This document shows positions 1 to 5,232 of a stretch of 5,232 nucleotides of DNA, in pieces (the stretch's first letter is position 1; each line of letters opens with the position of its first letter). The position numbers were made by a program, and so were the translations under genes. The notes beneath the pieces are model-generated. The model ran no database searches and was not told where the DNA came from. It saw nothing but the letters and a program-made list of their open reading frames with translations. The stretch comes from JAULUH01 sp032111745. GTDB taxonomy: Bacteria > Chloroflexota > Anaerolineae > JAAEKA01. The stretch covers positions 1-5,232 of the forward strand of contig JAULUH010000447.1 in assembly GCA_032111745.1 (NCBI GenBank). Direction: 5' to 3'.

Positions 1-72
1 CCTGCCACGACTCCTCATCGACACAGCTCCAGGTCAGGCCGTCTCAAACACCCCTCCTCCATCCTTCCACCG

Positions 73-98
73 CCCCTGCCCTCCCCACTTCCCCTCCC
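73..98 (-). other. Potential G-quadruplex motif on the minus strand
   Basis: The + strand carries five C-runs of at least three bases at 73-76, 79-81, 83-86, 91-94 and 96-98, separated by gaps of 2, 1, 4 and 1 bases. The minus strand therefore satisfies the usual pattern of four or more G-runs of three with loops of 1-7 bases, with one run to spare. It lies about 200 bases upstream of the best promoter. Whether it folds in the cell is unknown, and it may only reflect the local strand composition. Confidence 0.5.
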
Positions 99-99
99 G

Positions 100-219
100 A
101 CTCCTCCGGTCCTATTCCCGCTTTGCGTTCTCTGCGACCTCTGCGGTTCCCTTCCGGTTCCGCTCTGAACTCCTCCGGTCTTGTCTCCCCCTGGCGCTCT
201 CTGCGCCTCTGCGGTTGCC
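100..219. repeat. Imperfect direct repeat, about 69-base period, with 8-9-base CTCTGCG sub-units
   Basis: ACTCCTCCGGTC occurs exactly at 100-111 and again at 169-180, and CCTCTGCGGTT occurs exactly at 138-148 and at 206-216, so two copies of a block of about 50 bases sit 68-69 bases apart. Inside the first copy there is a finer rhythm of three 9-base units: CTTTGCGTT (121), CTCTGCGAC (130) and CTCTGCGGT (139). The second copy shows an 8-base version: CTGGCGCT (191), CTCTGCGC (199), CTCTGCGG (207). Read on the minus strand this is the AACCGCAGAGGCGCAGAG type of string, which I recall as a dispersed intergenic repeat in many environmental bacterial genomes. That is recollection, not a search result. 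Confidence 0.7.
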
Positions 220-225
220 TCTCCG

Positions 226-260
226 CCGTCCGTGTTCGTCGGTGTCCGTCCGTGTTCGTC
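226..260. repeat. 10-base tandem repeat, three units, GTGTTCGTC type
   Basis: Three consecutive 10-base units are in exact register: CGTGTTCGTC (231-240), GGTGTCCGTC (241-250) and CGTGTTCGTC (251-260). The first and third are identical, and the identity extends upstream so that CCGTCCGTGTTCGTC is found at both 226-240 and 246-260. The unit length is close to one helical turn and is not a multiple of three. A frame open through it belongs to the long 5' extension of the glycosyltransferase frame, which I regard as non-coding. The array ends about 35 bases before the TTGACA promoter box. Confidence 0.75.
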
Positions 261-295
261 CATGCCACCTCTACTCTGCCCGATCTCCTGCCAGC

Positions 296-324
296 TTGAC
301 ATCGCCTGGTGATTGCGCTAGAGT
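296..324 (+). promoter_or_regulatory. Putative sigma70-type promoter for the glycosyltransferase operon
   Basis: A perfect -35 hexamer TTGACA (296-301) is followed by a 17-base spacer and TAGAGT (319-324), which matches the TATAAT consensus at four of six positions, including the key A at position 2 and T at position 6. Transcription would start near 331, leaving a leader of about 70 bases before the GTG at 401. Its position just downstream of the repeat-rich stretch and upstream of the first gene fits an operon promoter. This is a motif match only; there is no expression evidence. Confidence 0.6.
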
Positions 325-332
325 CCCTGAAC

Positions 333-374
333 GCGCCGGCCCCCGCGCCCGTGTAACGCTCAGGAGGCCGGCGC
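333..374 (+). promoter_or_regulatory. 5' leader hairpin enclosing an AGGAGG sequence
   Basis: GCGCCGGCC (333-341) is the exact reverse complement of GGCCGGCGC (366-374), giving a 9-bp all-GC stem with a 24-base loop; two more C-G pairs form if A365 is bulged. It would start within a few bases of the transcript end predicted from the 296-324 promoter. An ideal anti-SD match, AGGAGG (362-367), lies partly in the 3' arm. No ATG, GTG or TTG follows it at a useful distance in the glycosyltransferase frame, so it is not a simple ribosome binding site for that gene. No T-run follows the stem, so it does not look like an intrinsic terminator. Confidence 0.4.
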
Positions 375-400
375 CATCTGCGCCAGGCATTATACCTACG

Positions 401-1615
401 GTGACAGCCCGCACACAAGTCCCGCCCACCAGGGCGCTGATCATCACCACCAACTACCCGCGCTGGGAGGGAGACCCCCACTCGCCGTGGCTGGTCACCC
501 TGCTGCACCTGCTGCGCGCCCAGGGCGTCACCATCGAGGTCCTGGCCCCCGCCTTCGCCGGTCAGGGCAGCCACACCATCGACGGCATCCCCGTCCACCG
601 CTTTCGCTACGCCCCCGCCTGCTACGAGACCCTCACCCACGAGGAGGGCGCCCCCAACAAGATCCGCCGCCAGCCAGCCTACCTGGCCCTGCTGCCAGGC
701 TACCTGGCCGCCGGCATGCTGGCCGCCTGGCGCCTCGCCCGCCAGGGCCGCTTCGACATCGTCCACGTCCACTGGCCCGTGCCCCAGGGCGTCCTGGGCT
801 GGGCCGCGCAGCAGGGCGGCGGCGGCCGCCTGGTGGCCACTTTTTATGGGGCCGACCTGGTGCTTGGCCGCCGCCTCACGCTGGCCCGCCCCTTCTTGCA
901 GGCCTTTGCGGGCTCCTGTGCGGACGTCGCCGCCATCTCCACCTACACCGCGGCCGAGCTGGCCCGCCTCACCGGCGTCGAAGCCCGCCTGATCCCCTAC
1001 GGCATCGCCCTGCCGCCGGGCGACGGGGAGTGGCCGGCCGAGCCGGGCCTGATCCTCACCGTCGGCCGCCTCATCGCCCGCAAGGGCCAGGCCTACCTGG
1101 TCGAGGCCATGCCCCTCCTGCTGCAGCGCCATCCCGAGGCGCGGCTGGTAATCGTGGGTGAGGGCCACGAGCGGCCGCAGATGGAGGAGCTGGTCCACCG
1201 CCACGGCCTGGCCGGCCGGGTGACCCTGGCCGGCCGCGTCTCCGACGCCGAGCTCCAACGCTACTACGCCCGCTGCGACATCTTCGTCCTCCCCGCCATC
1301 GTGGACGATGCCGGCGACACCGAGATGCTGGGCATGGTTTCCCTGGAAGCCATGGTCTACGGCAAGCCCGTAGTCGCCACGGACGTGGGCGGCATCCCCG
1401 ACATCGTGCGCCACGGCGAGACCGGCCTGCTGGTGCCCCAGCGCGATGCTGCGGCCCTGGCCGCGGCCATCGGCCAGCTATTGGACGACCCCGCCCTCTC
1501 CCGCCGCCTCGGCCAGGCCGGCCATGCCTTTGCCCGCGACCGCTTCGCCTGGCCCGCCGTGGTGGCCGAGACCCTGGCCCTGTATGGCCTGGCGCGGGGC
1601 GGCCCCGGGTTCTAG
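401..1615 (+). CDS. Glycosyltransferase family 4 (GT-B fold) protein
   Basis: A 404-residue protein, normal for a GT4 retaining glycosyltransferase, which transfers sugar from a nucleotide-sugar donor to an acceptor on the cytoplasmic side. The N-terminal half has the typical opening RALIITTNYPRWEGDP (residues 11-26) and VHVHWPVPQG (121-130). The C-terminal donor-binding half has VGRLIARKGQ (221-230) with Arg223 and Lys228 in the usual phosphate-binding positions, the E-x7-E pair Glu308/Glu316, GKPVVATDVGGIPDIV (321-336) and ETGLLV (340-345). No signal peptide or membrane segment is evident.

The start is chosen at GTG 401 because the fold begins about ten residues later. The frame stays open further upstream (a TTG at 215), but that part reads through repeats and the promoter. 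There is no good Shine-Dalgarno at the usual spacing; CATTAT (388-393) lies 7 bases before the GTG and could support a leaderless start. Donor, acceptor and a gene name cannot be assigned. It leads a likely three-gene cluster for glycoconjugate synthesis. Confidence 0.93.
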   Translation: MTARTQVPPTRALIITTNYPRWEGDPHSPWLVTLLHLLRAQGVTIEVLAPAFAGQGSHTIDGIPVHRFRYAPACYETLTHEEGAPNKIRRQPAYLALLPGYLAAGMLAAWRLARQGRFDIVHVHWPVPQGVLGWAAQQGGGGRLVATFYGADLVLGRRLTLARPFLQAFAGSCADVAAISTYTAAELARLTGVEARLIPYGIALPPGDGEWPAEPGLILTVGRLIARKGQAYLVEAMPLLLQRHPEARLVIVGEGHERPQMEELVHRHGLAGRVTLAGRVSDAELQRYYARCDIFVLPAIVDDAGDTEMLGMVSLEAMVYGKPVVATDVGGIPDIVRHGETGLLVPQRDAAALAAAIGQLLDDPALSRRLGQAGHAFARDRFAWPAVVAETLALYGLARGGPGF

Positions 1616-1635
1616 GCGATCCCTGGCCGATACGG

Positions 1636-1641
1636 TAGAAT
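1636..1641 (+). promoter_or_regulatory. -10 box TAGAAT placed for a leaderless transcript
   Basis: TAGAAT matches the TATAAT consensus at five of six positions and is separated from the ATG at 1648 by 6 bases (AGCCCT). If the A of the ATG is +1, the box occupies -12 to -7 exactly, the arrangement seen for leaderless mRNAs in groups such as Actinobacteria and Deinococcus. There is no Shine-Dalgarno in the 32-base intergenic gap, which supports this reading. No convincing -35 hexamer is present 16-18 bases upstream, so the gene may also be read from the upstream promoter. Confidence 0.5.
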
Positions 1642-1647
1642 AGCCCT

Positions 1648-2646
1648 ATGGCCCCCAACCCCACCTACCTGCGCCGCCGCCGTCTGAACACCGCCGTGCG
1701 CGCCATCGCCCTGCTGCTCTCCCTGGGCTTCCTGGCCGCGGTCACCGCCAGCCAGTGGCAGGAGCTGCGAGCCTACGAGTGGTCGCTGCAGCCCGTCTGG
1801 CTGGCCCTGAGCTACGCCGCCCTGTTCGCCGCCTGGCTCCTGGAGCTCTCGGCCTGGCGCTTCATCCTCGGCACCCTCGGCGGCACGCTGCGCTGGCGCC
1901 GGGCCGCCGAGACCTGGTTCCTGGCCAGCCTGGTGCGCTACATCCCCGGCAACATCTGGCAGTTCCTCGGCATGGCCGAGCTGGCCGCCGACGACGGCGT
2001 CAGTCGCATTACCACCCTCACCAGCATCTTCCTGCACCAGATCCTCGCCACCGCCGCCGGCCTCAGCCTGGCCGCCATCTATTTCGCCGTAGCCGGAGAG
2101 GGGGCCTGGCTGAGCGCCCTGCGCCCCTTCCTGCTGCTGGTGCCCCTGGGGCTCCTGCTGTGCCATCCGCGGTTCCTGTCGTGGATGCTCAACCAGGTCA
2201 TGCGCTTGCTCAAGCGCCCGCCCGTAGAGGTCACCCTGACCTGGGGCCAGATCTGGTTGGTGCTGCTGGCCTACCTGGGGGTCTGGCTGCTCATGGGTAG
2301 CGGCTTCGCCCTGTTGGCCAGGGCCGTGGTGCCGGTCGATGCGCAGCAGTTTGCCGCCCTGATGGCCGTGTGGGCCGCAGCCTTCGTGGTCGGCTACCTG
2401 AGCATGCTGACGCCCAGTGGCCTGGGCGTGCGCGAGGGCGTCATGATCCTGCTGCTGGCCCCTATCTTCCCTTCCCCCGTGCCCACCATGGTCGCGCTGC
2501 TGGCCCGCCTGTGGATGGTGGGCGGCGAACTGGCCGGTGCCGCGCTGGCCCTGATCAGCCGCAGCCGCGAGCGCAGGCAACGCAGCCGGGAAGCCCCTGC
2601 GAGCGCCGTGGTGGCGATTCAGCGGCCGGAGGACAGCCAGGCGTGA
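1648..2646 (+). CDS. Flippase-like integral membrane protein, LPG-synthase TM / UPF0104 family
   Basis: A 332-residue polytopic membrane protein. A basic N-terminus (LRRRRL, 8-13) precedes hydrophobic segments at roughly 15-34, 48-66, 124-148, 158-172, 201-226, 236-256 and 278-304, followed by an Arg-rich tail. Two family hallmarks are present: RYIPGNIWQFLGMAELA (97-113) and GYLSMLTPSGLGVREGV (249-265), the latter carrying the conserved P-x-G-x-G-x-R-E pattern. Related domains form the lipid-flipping half of MprF and occur in AglD-type proteins. The soluble C-terminal aminoacyl-transfer domain of MprF is absent, so it is not a complete lysylphosphatidylglycerol synthase.

ATG 1648 lies 32 bases after the glycosyltransferase stop, has no Shine-Dalgarno, and is preceded by a TAGAAT box. 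The 3' end overlaps the next gene by 4 bases. Moving a lipid or lipid-linked sugar across the membrane for its neighbours is a reasonable inference, not shown. Confidence 0.9.
   Translation: MAPNPTYLRRRRLNTAVRAIALLLSLGFLAAVTASQWQELRAYEWSLQPVWLALSYAALFAAWLLELSAWRFILGTLGGTLRWRRAAETWFLASLVRYIPGNIWQFLGMAELAADDGVSRITTLTSIFLHQILATAAGLSLAAIYFAVAGEGAWLSALRPFLLLVPLGLLLCHPRFLSWMLNQVMRLLKRPPVEVTLTWGQIWLVLLAYLGVWLLMGSGFALLARAVVPVDAQQFAALMAVWAAAFVVGYLSMLTPSGLGVREGVMILLLAPIFPSPVPTMVALLARLWMVGGELAGAALALISRSRERRQRSREAPASAVVAIQRPEDSQA
2628..2633 (+). promoter_or_regulatory. Ribosome binding site deciding the GTG start of the third gene
   Basis: GGAGGA lies inside the last codons of the flippase-like gene and 9 bases before GTG 2643, an ideal spacing. 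The GTG overlaps the upstream TGA stop as GTGA (2643-2646), so the two genes are probably translationally coupled. This is the clearest Shine-Dalgarno in the window and contrasts with the two upstream genes, which lack one at the normal position. Confidence 0.8.
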
Positions 2647-5232
2647 GCACGCAAGCCCCGGCCGCCCGGCGCCCCCGCTGGGCCATGGCGATGTTATGGG
2701 CCATGATCCTGGCCTACGCCGCCTATTTCTCCGTGCTGTCCGTGCGCCTGCACGACGCCCAGCGCACCCACAAGTCCGACCTGGGGCAGATGGACCAGGC
2801 TATCTGGAACACCAACCGCGGCCGCTTCGTGCAGGAGACCAAGCTCGAGGAGGTTAGCGCCCGCCTGACCGACCACGTGGAGCCCATCTACGCCCCCGTC
2901 TCCCTGGTCTTCTACCTCTGGGACGACGTGCGGGCCCTGCTGGTGCTGCAGAGCGTGGCCCTGGCCCTCGGCGCCTGGCCGGTGTATTTGATCGCCGAGG
3001 GCCGTCTCGCCACTGGCAGGGGCCATTCGGACCGGCAGCCCGGCTACCGCCGCACGGCCGTCGTGGCCGCCCTGGCCTGCGCCGCAGCCTACCTCCTCTA
3101 CCCGCCCCTGCAGGCGGCCAACGTGGCCGAGTTCCACGCCCTGCCCCTGGCCACCCCCCTCATCCTGCTGGTCTTCCTGGCTATCGAGCGGCAACGCTGG
3201 GCCTGGTTCTTGGTGGCTACCGTGCTGGTAGCTATGGTCCAGGAGGGCACCGCGCTGCTGGCCGCCGCCCTGGGCGCCTATGCCCTGGCCCTCGGCCTGT
3301 GGCGCCGCACCCGGCCGCCAGTCCCGGGCGCGGCAGCGGCCGTGGCCGGGACTGGCGGCCGGCCCGACATGGCCGCCGTGGTCGCCGGGGCCGCCGCCCT
3401 GCTCTTCGGGCTGGGCTGGTTCTACGTCGCCACCTTCGTGATCATCCCCGCCTACGCCGCCCCGGCCTATGGCCTGGAGGAGACCCCCTACGCCGCCCGT
3501 TTCGGCGCCCTGGGCGATAGCTTCGGCCAGGTGGCCCTGAGCATGCTCACCCGGCCCGGCCTGGTGCTACAGGTGGCCCTGGAGCCGCTACGCGTGGAGT
3601 ACGTCTGGCGCCTGCTGGCCCCCGTGGGCTTCCTGGCCCTGGCCGGGCCGGAGATCCTTCTGCTGGCCTTCCCCCTCTTTGCCGCCAACGCCCTCAGCTC
3701 CTACCCCATGCAGTATAGCGGCCTGCTCCACTATTCCGCGCCCCTGGCTGCCTACGCCGTCATGGGGGCCATCGTCGGCGGGCACCGGATCAGCGCGCCG
3801 CTGCGCCGGCTGGCCCTGCAGGCCCGCAGCCGCAGCCTGTGGCGCCTGCTGCGGCCCTATCGCCCGCTGGTGGTCTGGCTCCTGTTCTGGAGCATCACCT
3901 GCCAGATAGCCTACGGCTACACGCCGGTGGGCCGCCAGTTTGGCTACACCTGGCCCGAGGTGACGGCGCACCACCGGCTGCTGGAGCGCTTCGCCGCCCA
4001 GGTCCCGGCCGAAGTGCCCCTCTCCACCATGTCGTCGCTCTATCCCCACTTCACCCACCGCCAGAACATCTACCAGTTCCCCCTGCTGGGGGATGCGGAG
4101 GTAGTGTTGCTGGACCTGGCCGCAACCACCGGCTGGTCCAGCCATCCCACGGTGGTCCGGGACAAGGTGCGCCAGATGCTGCAGAGCGGCCAGTGGGCCG
4201 TGCAGGACGCCGCCGACGGCTACCTCTTGTTGCGCCGTGGCGTGCCCCCCGCCCCGGTTGAGGGCACGCCGGCCCTGCCCGCGGCGTTCTACAGCTTCGC
4301 CGACCCGCAGGCCGGGCCCCAGTTCCCCCTCGACATCACCTTCGGCGGCCGCCTCAGGCTGCTGGGCTACGACGTCATCCCCGAGGAGCAGTTCCGGCGC
4401 ACCGGCTTTCGCTTCTACTGGCAGGCCCTCGAGCCCTTGCCCGCGGACCTGGAGCTACGGATCTTTGCCGTGACCCCCGACGGCGAGGAGGTGGACAGCA
4501 CCGACCAGCGCCCCCTGATGCAGGCCCTCTGGCGCCAGCCGGCGGACTGGCCGGTGGGGGAGGTCGTGGTCACCGACAAGCTGCCCTGGTACCTCCCCAG
4601 GCAATGGGCGTTGGGCGTCGGCGCCTACCAGGGCGAGGCATGGTCCGAGCACGGGAGCCGCTGGCCCGTGGTCGCGGAGCCCGCGGCGCAGGGCATCGGC
4701 ACCGCCACCTTCGACGACAGCACCTGGGTACGCCTGAACCCGTGGCAATGGCGCCGGGGCCGCCTGATCACCCTGCCCACCCCGCCCGCCATCATGCCGG
4801 CCGCCCACACCTTCGGCGGCGACGGCTGGATCGTCACCCTCACCGGCATGGACGAGCCCGCCCGGGCCGCGCCGGGCCAGGAGGTACCGGTCACCCTGCA
4901 ATGGGAGGCCCAAACCGCCGCCCCGCGCGACTACACCGTGTTCGTGCATCTGCGGGACGCCGCCGGCAACGTCGTGGCCCAGGCCGACGCCACCCCCCAC
5001 TACTACGGCTCGCTGCCCACCTCCCGCTGGCCCCTCGCCGAGCCCGTGCTCGATGCCCACACCCTGCCCCTGCCCGCGAACCTGCCGCCGGGGGTTTACG
5101 ACCTAGTGGTAGGCTGGTATTACTGGGAGACGCAGGAGCGGCTGGCCTTGCTCGACCACAACAACATCCCCACGGGCGACGGTGCCGTGGTGGCGCAGAT
5201 GGAGGTCGACACCACCGCAGGCCCCACGCCGG
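2643..5232 (+). CDS. DUF2079-family multi-membrane protein with C-terminal beta modules (3' end outside window)
   Basis: The reading frame is open from GTG 2643 to the end of the window: 863 codons without a stop. Membrane segments are visible near residues 13-33, 83-92, 97-117, 138-155, 165-182, 187-220, 243-268, 324-350, 360-380 and 408-424. DUF2079 signatures include KSDLGQMDQAIWNT (44-57) in the first loop, TDHVEPIYAP (76-85), VAEFHALPLATP (161-172), MVQEGTALL (198-206), RLLAPVGFLALAGPEILLL (323-341) and LLHYSAPLAAYAV (361-373). I believe the family belongs with GT-C glycosyltransferases; Asp46 and Asp51 in the first loop resemble the acidic loop residues of those enzymes, but catalysis is unproven.

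After the membrane part, about 450-560 is soluble, then two related beta-rich modules follow (about 562-665 and 723-830). The second, with YTVFVHLRDAAGNVVAQ, resembles modules I recall from Chloroflexota membrane proteins. A palindrome interrupts the loop at 223-240. Translation is probably coupled to the upstream gene. Confidence 0.9.
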   Translation, partial: MSTQAPAARRPRWAMAMLWAMILAYAAYFSVLSVRLHDAQRTHKSDLGQMDQAIWNTNRGRFVQETKLEEVSARLTDHVEPIYAPVSLVFYLWDDVRALLVLQSVALALGAWPVYLIAEGRLATGRGHSDRQPGYRRTAVVAALACAAAYLLYPPLQAANVAEFHALPLATPLILLVFLAIERQRWAWFLVATVLVAMVQEGTALLAAALGAYALALGLWRRTRPPVPGAAAAVAGTGGRPDMAAVVAGAAALLFGLGWFYVATFVIIPAYAAPAYGLEETPYAARFGALGDSFGQVALSMLTRPGLVLQVALEPLRVEYVWRLLAPVGFLALAGPEILLLAFPLFAANALSSYPMQYSGLLHYSAPLAAYAVMGAIVGGHRISAPLRRLALQARSRSLWRLLRPYRPLVVWLLFWSITCQIAYGYTPVGRQFGYTWPEVTAHHRLLERFAAQVPAEVPLSTMSSLYPHFTHRQNIYQFPLLGDAEVVLLDLAATTGWSSHPTVVRDKVRQMLQSGQWAVQDAADGYLLLRRGVPPAPVEGTPALPAAFYSFADPQAGPQFPLDITFGGRLRLLGYDVIPEEQFRRTGFRFYWQALEPLPADLELRIFAVTPDGEEVDSTDQRPLMQALWRQPADWPVGEVVVTDKLPWYLPRQWALGVGAYQGEAWSEHGSRWPVVAEPAAQGIGTATFDDSTWVRLNPWQWRRGRLITLPTPPAIMPAAHTFGGDGWIVTLTGMDEPARAAPGQEVPVTLQWEAQTAAPRDYTVFVHLRDAAGNVVAQADATPHYYGSLPTSRWPLAEPVLDAHTLPLPANLPPGVYDLVVGWYYWETQERLALLDHNNIPTGDGAVVAQMEVDTTAGPTP
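3311..3362. repeat. Perfect 17-bp inverted repeat inside the DUF2079 gene
   Basis: CCGGCCGCCAGTCCCGG (3311-3327) is the exact reverse complement of CCGGGACTGGCGGCCGG (3346-3362), with an 18-base loop between. It encodes residues 223-240, a low-complexity Pro/Ala/Gly stretch between two membrane segments. Seventeen consecutive pairs go beyond what codon constraint on such residues requires, so this may be an inserted palindromic element or a selected mRNA hairpin. No T-run follows it, so a terminator is unlikely. No second copy was noticed in the window. Confidence 0.85.

Larger units (their letters stand above)
1..295. other. Non-coding upstream region, C-rich and repeat-bearing
   Basis: No gene is supported here. 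Two forward frames lack stops over much of the stretch, including the frame that runs into the glycosyltransferase, but the translations are low-complexity Pro/Ser/Arg/Leu strings produced by the C-rich composition and the short repeats. From 47 to 98 the + strand has only two G residues. The region holds a possible G-quadruplex (minus strand, 73-98), a duplicated CTCTGCG-type block (100-219) and a 10-base periodic block (226-260), each listed separately. The end of any upstream gene lies outside the window. I see no tRNA, terminator or insertion-sequence end. Confidence 0.7.

Noticed and set aside
351..356. GTG immediately followed by TAA in the leader, as a possible start-stop element
   Set aside because: No Shine-Dalgarno precedes it at a proper distance and a 6-base chance match is expected; nothing supports function.
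1206..1242. Direct repeat of CTGGCCGGCCG
   Set aside because: It encodes GLAGRVTLAGRV, the ordinary GT4 segment before the second donor-domain helix; the DNA repeat follows from the protein motif and codon bias.
44..1414. 456-codon open frame on the minus strand opposite the glycosyltransferase
   Set aside because: Its product is Gly/Gln/His/Asp-rich without recognisable motifs, and it is fully explained as the antisense of a GC-rich gene with clear GT4 motifs on the + strand.
1616..1647. Possible terminator between the first two genes
   Set aside because: No stable stem and no T-run in the 32-base gap.
1612..2580. 322-codon open frame on the minus strand opposite the membrane protein
   Set aside because: Gln/Gly/His-rich composition typical of antisense to a Leu/Ala-rich membrane gene; the + strand has the RYIPGN and P-x-G-x-G-x-R-E family motifs.
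2694..5060. Several minus-strand and offset plus-strand open frames across the DUF2079 region
   Set aside because: All lie inside one continuous 863-codon + strand frame with coherent membrane segments and family motifs; they are composition-driven shadows.

Overview
The window is a very GC-rich stretch of bacterial DNA with strong G/C bias at third codon positions. It carries three genes on the + strand in head-to-tail order, preceded by about 400 bases of non-coding DNA. The gene content suggests an environmental, perhaps Chloroflexota-like (Anaerolineae/Caldilineae) chromosome: a DUF2079-type multi-membrane protein with C-terminal beta modules, a stand-alone flippase-like membrane protein and a GT4 glycosyltransferase. 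This taxonomic guess is inference; no rRNA or marker gene is present.

Region by region. Bases 1-295 hold no gene I can support. They contain a C-rich tract whose minus strand fits a G-quadruplex pattern, and two families of short periodic repeats, one built on CTCTGCG units and one on exact 10-base GTGTTCGTC-like units. A good sigma70-type promoter follows (TTGACA, 17-base spacer, TAGAGT; 296-324). Its predicted transcript would begin with a GC-rich hairpin that buries an AGGAGG. The first gene (401-1615) encodes a GT4-family glycosyltransferase. A 32-base gap contains a TAGAAT box exactly 6 bases before the ATG of the second gene (1648-2646), the arrangement expected for leaderless transcription. 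The second gene encodes a flippase-like integral membrane protein of the LPG-synthase TM / UPF0104 family. The third gene (2643 to beyond the window end) overlaps it by 4 bases, has its own strong Shine-Dalgarno sequence, and encodes a large DUF2079-family membrane protein. It has two tandem beta-rich modules at its C-terminal end and a perfect 17-bp inverted repeat inside its coding sequence.

How the genes may work together (inference): a cytoplasmic enzyme that adds sugar to an acceptor, a flippase-like membrane protein, and a GT-C-like membrane protein with large C-terminal modules make a plausible set for building a surface glycolipid or glycoconjugate. Substrate and acceptor cannot be read from the sequence. 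No clearly new system is visible. The most interesting items are the regulatory architecture, the upstream micro-repeats, the intragenic palindrome and the internal duplication in the third protein.
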